Assembly: GCF_027587175.1 (NCBI RefSeq) | Contig: NZ_JAPCID010000013.1 | Coordinates: 1-64,000, forward strand | Length of the DNA stretch: 64,000 nt | Direction of reading: 5' to 3' | Source of the DNA: Solirubrobacter deserti | GTDB lineage: Bacteria > Actinomycetota > Thermoleophilia > Solirubrobacterales > Solirubrobacteraceae | Shown here: one piece after another, positions 58,898-64,000 of the stretch | Layout of the letters: each line of letters starts with the position of its first letter | Numbering within the stretch: position 1 is the stretch's first letter | The notes under the pieces: model-generated | The model's database searches: none | Told to the model about the DNA's origin: nothing | The model's input: only the letters and a program-made list of their open reading frames with translations | Program-made: the position numbers and the translations under genes

Positions 58898-60238
58898 GTG
58901 CTCGTCCGCATCGTGACCGCCTTGGCGCTGCCGCTCGCGCTGATCGTGCTGCTGCGCGCGGCGCCCGGGCTGGACGCGCGCTGGGAGGACCAGCCCGCGC
59001 ACTTCTGGATCGTGCTGATCGCCGGCGTGCTCAACGCGGGCCTGGCCCTGGCCGTCAGCGAGGCCGGCCGGCGACGAAGGGACGCGCGCCTGCTGCTGAT
59101 CGGGCTCGCGTTCCTGGCCAGCGCCGGATTCCTCGGCCTGCACGCGCTGGCGACGCCGGGCGTGCTGCTGGAGCGCGGGAACGCGGGGTTCGTGCTGGCG
59201 ACGCCGGTCGGGCTCGTCGTGGCCGGCCTGCTCGCGGCGGCGTCGGCGGTCGAGTATCCGCTGCGGACGGCGCTGGCGATCGTGCGCCACGCCCGCGCGC
59301 TGGTGGCGGCCGTCCTCGCGCTGCTCTTCGCCTGGGCGGTGCTCTCCCTCGCCGAGCTGCCGCCGCTGCGCGCCACCGTGGCGCCCGCGGACGCGGAGGC
59401 GACGCTCGGCGTGTTCGCGCTGCTCGGCGTCGCCGCGTACGGGTTCGCCGCGGTCCAGTACTTCCGGATCGCCGCTCGCCGCGACTCCAAGCTGGCCTTC
59501 GCGATCGCCTTCGCCTTCGCGCTGCTGGCCGAGTCGCTGATCATCGTCCTCGCTTCGCTGTCCACCAGCTGGCAGCTGAGCTGGTGGGAGTGGCACATCC
59601 TGATGGCGGTCAGCTTCTTCGCCATCGCCGCCGCCGCCCAGCGTGAGTGGTTCGAGGAGCGCTTCAGCGCGCTCTACCTCGACGAGACGCTCGCGGGGCG
59701 GCGCGAGGTGACGGTCCTGTTCGCGGACCTGTCCGGCTTCACCCCGTTCAGCGAGGCCAACGGACCCGAGGCCGTGCACGCGATGCTCACGGCCTACTTC
59801 GGCGAGCTCGCGCCGATGATCGTCGACGAGTTCGACGGCGAGGTGCAGGACTTCGTGGGCGACCAGATCTTCGCCATCTTCAACAAGCGCGGCGATCAGC
59901 CCGACCACGCGCTGCGCGGCGCGCGCGCCGCCCTCGAGCTGCAACGCCGATCGGCGGCGATCCGGCAACCGGACTGGCCGATCTTCCGCTGCGGCGTCAA
60001 CACGGGGCCGGTGCTCGCGGGCGTCGTGGGCGACCGCGGGCACCGCATCCACGGCGTCTTCGGCGACACCGTCAACCTCGGCTCGCGCCTGGAGGGTCAG
60101 GCGCCGCCGGGCGCGATCGTGATCGCCGGGACCACCCGCGACCACCTGCCCGACGCGGCCGACGTCGAGCCACTCCCGCCGCTCACGGTCAAGGGCAAGG
60201 CCGCGCCGGTCGAGGCGTTCATCCTCCGCGGGCTCTAG
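58898..60238 (+). CDS. membrane-bound class III adenylate/guanylate cyclase
   Basis: 446 aa from a GTG at 58898. Residues ~1-250 have about seven hydrophobic segments separated by short Arg-rich loops. The cyclase domain (~265-440) has VTVLFADLSGFTPFSE (metal Asp), DFVGDQIFAIFNKRGD (second metal Asp), RCGVNTGPVLAGVVG and HGVFGDTVNLGSRLEG (transition-state Asn). The Lys of the substrate-specifying pair appears replaced (IFAIFN), so ATP versus GTP is not sure. It should make a cyclic nucleotide in response to a membrane signal. Confidence 0.9.
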   Translation: MLVRIVTALALPLALIVLLRAAPGLDARWEDQPAHFWIVLIAGVLNAGLALAVSEAGRRRRDARLLLIGLAFLASAGFLGLHALATPGVLLERGNAGFVLATPVGLVVAGLLAAASAVEYPLRTALAIVRHARALVAAVLALLFAWAVLSLAELPPLRATVAPADAEATLGVFALLGVAAYGFAAVQYFRIAARRDSKLAFAIAFAFALLAESLIIVLASLSTSWQLSWWEWHILMAVSFFAIAAAAQREWFEERFSALYLDETLAGRREVTVLFADLSGFTPFSEANGPEAVHAMLTAYFGELAPMIVDEFDGEVQDFVGDQIFAIFNKRGDQPDHALRGARAALELQRRSAAIRQPDWPIFRCGVNTGPVLAGVVGDRGHRIHGVFGDTVNLGSRLEGQAPPGAIVIAGTTRDHLPDAADVEPLPPLTVKGKAAPVEAFILRGL

Positions 60239-60635
60239 CCGTCTGCCGGTCGTTGTGGCGCTTGAGCGCGTCGACCAACTCGTCCTTGCTCATCTTCGAG
60301 CGGCCCGGGATGTCCGCCTCGCGCGCGTCCCGCTCGAGCTCCGCCTTCGTCTTGTTGGCGTTCACCCCGCCGGCGGTCTCGCGCGGCGCGTCGCGTGCCG
60401 CCTTGCCGCCGCGCGCCGCCTGCGGGTCCGACGGGCCCTTCTCGTCCTTGAGCTCCCAGTGGTCGCCCTGCTTCTCGGCGATGTGCTTGACGGCCGACCA
60501 CGCCGTGCGATGCGCGCGCTCCTCGTTGCCGTCGTAGGTCTCTTCGGCGCTGTCGAGCGTTTCGCTGTACGCCCGCTGCACCTTCTCCGGCGAGCGCTGA
60601 AGCGTGCTCGGAAGGTCGTCTTTCTTGAGCGGCAT
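60219..60635 (-). CDS. ChaB-family protein with C-terminal SAP/Rho-N-like domain
   Basis: 138 aa. The N-terminal ~60 residues match ChaB (LPSTLQRSPEKVQRAYSETL, EERAHRTAWSAVKHIAEKQ). A Gly/Ala/Lys-rich linker follows, then KTKAELERDAREADIPGRS and KMSKDELVDALKRHN, a Rho-N/SAP-like helix-extended-loop-helix that can bind nucleic acid. ChaB's partner ChaA (cation antiporter) is not here. It overlaps the cyclase 3' end by 20 bp. Confidence 0.88.
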   Translation of the reverse strand: MPLKKDDLPSTLQRSPEKVQRAYSETLDSAEETYDGNEERAHRTAWSAVKHIAEKQGDHWELKDEKGPSDPQAARGGKAARDAPRETAGGVNANKTKAELERDAREADIPGRSKMSKDELVDALKRHNDRQTARARGG

Positions 60636-60670
60636 GGTTCGTTCCTACCCGCACTGGGGAGCGCGAATGG

Positions 60671-61876
60671 ATGCGAGCTGTCGTCTTTCACGCCGTGGGG
60701 GACATCCGTGTCGAGGATGTGCCGGACCCGCGGATCCAGGAGCCCGAGGACGCGATCGTCCGCCTCACGGCGAGCGCGATCTGCGGCACCGACCTGCACT
60801 TCGTCCGCGGCACGATGGCGGGGATGAAGCCGGGCACGATCCTCGGTCACGAGGGTGTCGGGGTGGTGGAGGAGGTCGGCCCGCTCGTGCGCAACTTCGC
60901 GCCGGGCGACCGGGTCGTGGTCTGCTCAACGATCGGGTGCGGCAACTGCTCGTACTGCCGCGCGGGCTACTTCGCGCAGTGCGACCGCGCCAACCCGAAC
61001 GGCCCGCAGGCCGGCACCGCGTTCTTCGGCGGACCGGAGAACACCGGCCCGTTCGACGGCCTGCAAGCCGAGAAGGCCCGAATCCCGTTCGCGCACACGA
61101 CGCTCGTCAAGCTGCCCGACGCGGTGACCGACGAGCAGGCGATCCTGATCTCCGACATCTTCCCGACCGGCTATTTCGGCGCCGAACTGGCCGAGGTCGG
61201 CGACGGCGACACGGTCGTCGTGTACGGCGCCGGGCCGGTCGGCGTCTTCGCCGTGCTGAGCGCGAAGCTGCACGGGGCCGGGCGCGTGATCGCCGTCGAC
61301 CAGCATCCCGACCGGCTCGCGATGGCGCGCCGCGCGGGCGCCGAGACGGTCGACTTCTCGGTCGAGGACCCGATCGACACGATCCGCGACCTGACCGCCG
61401 GCATCGGCCCGGACCGGGTGATCGATGCCGTCGGCGTGGAGGCCGAGTTCCCGCACGAGGGCCCCGCCACCGGCCGCAGCGAGACCTCGCCCGAGAAGTT
61501 CGCGCAGGAGACACAAAAGGTCGCGCCCGAGCAGGACGACGAGTTCGCGCCCGGCGGCGCCCCGTCGATGGCGCTGCGCTGGGCCGTCCGCTCGGTCGCC
61601 AAGGCCGGCACCATCGGGATCATCGGCGTCTACCCGCCGCAGGCGCAGCACTTCCCGATCGGCGAAGCCATGAACAAGAACCTCACGATCAAGATGGGCA
61701 ACTGCAACCACCGTCGCTACGTGCCCGATCTCGTCGACCTCGTCCAGTCCGGCGCCGTGGATCCCACCGAGGCGATCACCCAGCTCGAAGGCGTCGGCGG
61801 CGCCATCGACGCCTACAAGGCGTTCGACGACCGCCGTCCCGGCTGGCTCAAGGTCGAGCTGGAGCCGACGGCGTAA
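60671..61876 (+). CDS. zinc-dependent alcohol/formaldehyde dehydrogenase family protein
   Basis: 401 aa. Catalytic zinc: ASAICGTDLHFVRG and LGHEGVGVVEEVG. Structural zinc Cys: STIGCGNCSYCRAGYFAQC. Rossmann motif: VYGAGPVGVFAVLSA. Like the 53444 gene it belongs to the glutathione-independent formaldehyde dehydrogenase-like group, with a long insertion (FPHEGPATGRSETSPEKFAQ) after DAVGVEAE. The ATG at 60671 follows GGGGAG; one at 60667 is out of frame. It is the first of an unlinked pair with the small DUF2795 gene. Confidence 0.92.
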   Translation: MRAVVFHAVGDIRVEDVPDPRIQEPEDAIVRLTASAICGTDLHFVRGTMAGMKPGTILGHEGVGVVEEVGPLVRNFAPGDRVVVCSTIGCGNCSYCRAGYFAQCDRANPNGPQAGTAFFGGPENTGPFDGLQAEKARIPFAHTTLVKLPDAVTDEQAILISDIFPTGYFGAELAEVGDGDTVVVYGAGPVGVFAVLSAKLHGAGRVIAVDQHPDRLAMARRAGAETVDFSVEDPIDTIRDLTAGIGPDRVIDAVGVEAEFPHEGPATGRSETSPEKFAQETQKVAPEQDDEFAPGGAPSMALRWAVRSVAKAGTIGIIGVYPPQAQHFPIGEAMNKNLTIKMGNCNHRRYVPDLVDLVQSGAVDPTEAITQLEGVGGAIDAYKAFDDRRPGWLKVELEPTA

Positions 61877-61928
61877 CCGGCCTGACGGCGGACCCGTACC
61901 CGGCGCGGCGCGCGGGCAGGGCTCGAGC

Positions 61929-62111
61929 ATGGACGTGAACCCCATCGAGCTCCAGAAGCACCTCAAGGGCGTGGACTATCCCGCCAGCAAGGACGACGTC
62001 GTCTCCACGGCCGAGTCCAACGGCGCGCCGGACGACATCCTCGACGCGCTGCGCTCCATGAACAAGGACTCCTTCGACGGCCCGACGGCCGTCACCGAAG
62101 CGCTCAGCTAG
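61929..62111 (+). CDS. DUF2795 domain protein
   Basis: 60 aa. The pattern NPIELQKHLKGVDYPASKDD and AESNGAPDDILDALRSM is that of DUF2795, a small helical domain common in actinobacteria and cyanobacteria that is often linked to stress. No partner is known. The last four bases overlap the convergent GH65 gene. Confidence 0.88.
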   Translation: MDVNPIELQKHLKGVDYPASKDDVVSTAESNGAPDDILDALRSMNKDSFDGPTAVTEALS

Positions 62112-64000
62112 GTCCGGTTCCGCCGGGGCGGCTCGCGCCCCGGCGGCTGCGCCGGCGTCGGATGAATCGGCGCGTCGGGGATCTTCAGTTCGAGCCGGTC
62201 GCGCACCGTGACGCGCTCGCCGTGGTGGACGAGCTCCAGCGGCTCGCCCTCGAGCAGCTCGTAGGCCGCCGTCTCGGCGATGCGCACGCGGATTAGCCGC
62301 CCGCGGTGCTGGACGCGGAAGCTGATGCCCGTCAGGCGGGAAGGGCGGCGCGGCGCGAACGTCAGCTCGTCGCCGTGGTCGCGCAGGCCGCCGAAGCCGG
62401 CGACCACGACCAGCCACGCGCCCGCCAGCGCGGCCAGGTGCACGCCCTCGCCGGTGTTGCCCGAATGGTCCTCGAGGTCGATCAGCGCGCACTCCTGCAG
62501 ATAGGCGTACGCGAGGTCCAGGTGGCCGACCTCCGCCGCGACGATCCCCTGGATCGGCGCCGAGAGCGACGAGTCGCGGACGTTGATGCGCTCGTAGTAC
62601 TCGAAGTCGCGCGCCTTCTGCTCGGGGCTGAAGTGGTCGCCGCAGACGTACAGCGCGTGCACGAGATCGGCCTGCTTGAGCACCTGCGCGCCGTACAGGC
62701 GCACGTAGTGGTTGTGGTGCATGAGCGTGCGGTCGTGCTCGTCGAACGTCCACGGGCGCAGGTGCGTGAAGCCCTCGCTCTGCTGCGTGATCTGCAGCTC
62801 GGCGTCGTAGGGCACGCGCATCGCCTCTGCCGCCTTGCGCCAGCCGGCGAGCTCGTCGTCGTCGACGCCGAGCGCGGCGGCGCGCGGGCGGTGCCGCACG
62901 GCGGCGTCGGCGGCCGCGCGCAGGTTCCGGGCCGCCATCAGGTTCGTGTAGGTGTTGTTCTCGACCAGCGCCGTGTACTCGTCGGGCCCGGTCACGTTGC
63001 CGATGCGGAAGCTCCCGTCGCGGTCGTAGCGGCCGAGCGAGTGCCACAGCCGGGCCGTGCCGACGAGCAGGTCCAGCCCGGCCTCGCGCTCGAACGCCTC
63101 GTCGCCGGTGGCGGCGACGTAGCGGCGGACGGCGTCGGCCACGTCCGCGTTGATGTGGAACGCCGCCGTCCCCGCGGGCCAGTAGCCCGAGCACTCGTCG
63201 CCGGCGATCGTGCGCCACGGGAACGAGACGCCGTCCAGGTCGAGCTCTGCCGCCCGCTCGCGCGCGTGGTCGAGCGTGCTGTGGCGCCACAGCAGCGCGT
63301 CACGCGCGGTCTCGGGCGCGATCCGCGTGAGCACGGGCAGCGTGTAGCTGTCCATGTCCCACATCGTGTGGCCCGAGTAGCCGCCGGTGCCGGTCAGGCC
63401 CTTGGCCGGGATCGGCCGCCGCTCGGCCCGCGCACTCGCCTGGATGATGTGGAAGGCGGCGAAGCGCAGCGCCTGCTGGAGCTCGGGGTCGCCGTCGAGC
63501 TCGACGTCGGCGAGCTCCCACGCGCGGTCCAGGAACGCGCGCTGCGCGGCGGCGAGCTCGTCGAAGCGCGCCTGCGTGAGCGCCGCCTCGACCTGGTCGC
63601 GCAGCGCGCTCGGGCTGCGGGTGGCGGACCACCCGTAGGCGAGGTGCTTGTCGATGCGCAGCTGCTCGTTCGGCTGCAGGCGGGCGCTGAAGGTCACGCG
63701 GGCGAGGTCGGGCTCGGCGTCCGTGGCGACGTCCGCCTTGCCGTCGACCGTGTGGTGCATCGCCGCGGCCAGGCACACGCCGCTGCAGCGGGTGCGGTGC
63801 ACCAGCAGCGCGCGGACGCCCTCTGCGCGGTGGATCTCGCCCTGCAGCGCCGGATCGCCGGTGGCGAGCTCGGACTGGACGACGATCCGCGCCGGCCCGT
63901 CGATGGGCTCGACCTCGTAGCGGATCGCCGCGATCGCGCGCTGGGTGAGCGACACGAGCCGCGTCGAGCGCACCCGCACCGTCCGGCCCGCGGGCGAGCG
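62108..64000 (-). CDS. glycoside hydrolase family 65 phosphorylase (trehalose/maltose/kojibiose type), N-terminus outside window
   Basis: At least 630 aa; the frame is open to the right edge, so the start is missing. The GH65 (alpha/alpha)6 barrel is clear: GTGGYSGHTMWDMDSYTLP, SFPWRTIAGDECSGYWPAG (substrate region), NVTGPDEYTALVENNTYTN with the general acid Glu, and RVQHRGRLIRVRI in the C-terminal beta-jelly roll. It splits an alpha-linked disaccharide with phosphate to give beta-glucose 1-phosphate. Trehalose or kojibiose are likely substrates; the specificity loops cannot be judged reliably. The 3' end overlaps the DUF2795 gene. Confidence 0.92.
   Translation of the reverse strand, partial: RSPAGRTVRVRSTRLVSLTQRAIAAIRYEVEPIDGPARIVVQSELATGDPALQGEIHRAEGVRALLVHRTRCSGVCLAAAMHHTVDGKADVATDAEPDLARVTFSARLQPNEQLRIDKHLAYGWSATRSPSALRDQVEAALTQARFDELAAAQRAFLDRAWELADVELDGDPELQQALRFAAFHIIQASARAERRPIPAKGLTGTGGYSGHTMWDMDSYTLPVLTRIAPETARDALLWRHSTLDHARERAAELDLDGVSFPWRTIAGDECSGYWPAGTAAFHINADVADAVRRYVAATGDEAFEREAGLDLLVGTARLWHSLGRYDRDGSFRIGNVTGPDEYTALVENNTYTNLMAARNLRAAADAAVRHRPRAAALGVDDDELAGWRKAAEAMRVPYDAELQITQQSEGFTHLRPWTFDEHDRTLMHHNHYVRLYGAQVLKQADLVHALYVCGDHFSPEQKARDFEYYERINVRDSSLSAPIQGIVAAEVGHLDLAYAYLQECALIDLEDHSGNTGEGVHLAALAGAWLVVVAGFGGLRDHGDELTFAPRRPSRLTGISFRVQHRGRLIRVRIAETAAYELLEGEPLELVHHGERVTVRDRLELKIPDAPIHPTPAQPPGREPPRRNRT

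Noticed and set aside
1-64000. Biosynthetic gene cluster, prophage, integrated element or secretion system
   Set aside because: No integrase, transposase, tRNA-flanked repeats, PKS/NRPS core, phage structural genes or base-composition break were seen; P450, SDR and fabD here are not in one operon.

Overview
The window is very GC-rich, coding-dense chromosomal DNA from an actinobacterium. Frequent GTG starts, ATGA/GTGA operon overlaps, actinobacterial families (ECF42/DGPF pair, MMPL, soluble Ser/Thr kinases, DUF2795) and many secreted proteins built from beta-sandwich repeats suggest a Thermoleophilia member, perhaps Solirubrobacter or Conexibacter. That placement is inferred from gene style, not from a marker gene. 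I saw no rRNA, tRNA, CRISPR array, insertion sequence or phage module.

Layout. 1-3.3 kb: end of a LuxR regulator, an Orn/Lys/Arg-type decarboxylase, a dienelactone hydrolase-GST pair. 3.3-10 kb: a BNR-repeat secreted protein, the ECF42 sigma/DGPF pair, a methyltransferase, and two integral membrane lipid-type proteins. 10-19.2 kb: two tandem secreted S15 peptidases and a secreted PKD-ThuA protein that all end in the same ~115-residue C-terminal domain; between them lie a degenerate P-loop protein and an EAL-HDOD protein. 19.3-30.3 kb: a catabolic operon (aldehyde dehydrogenase, DJ-1/PfpI, alpha/beta hydrolase, Fe-alcohol dehydrogenase) divergent from a complete ABC sugar/polyol importer operon that ends in a DeoR repressor. 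The two operons share a 155-bp promoter region carrying five exact TGCAAG hexamers spaced at helical repeats. 30.3-38.4 kb: STAS protein, a peptidase/ammonia-lyase/MFS operon, an MMPL transporter, a VapBC pair and a dicarboxylate symporter. 38.5-47 kb: secreted proteins, a stand-alone nitric oxide synthase oxygenase, a metallo-beta-lactamase-fold protein and a fatty-acid alpha-dioxygenase-like haem oxygenase. 47-52.5 kb: two soluble Ser/Thr kinases and an unusual acylphosphatase-like/LigD-phosphoesterase fusion. 52.5-64 kb: fabD, two Zn-alcohol dehydrogenases, an epimerase/SDR/short-P450 operon, a sulfite-oxidase-family enzyme, a membrane adenylate/guanylate cyclase, ChaB, DUF2795 and a GH65 phosphorylase cut by the window end.

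The best candidates for something undescribed are the phased TGCAAG operator array, the shared C-terminal domain that resembles the end of Gram-positive WxL domains, and the acylphosphatase-like/phosphoesterase fusion. The alpha-dioxygenase and the NOS are also notable in this type of organism. Across the window nearly every convergent gene pair overlaps tail to tail.
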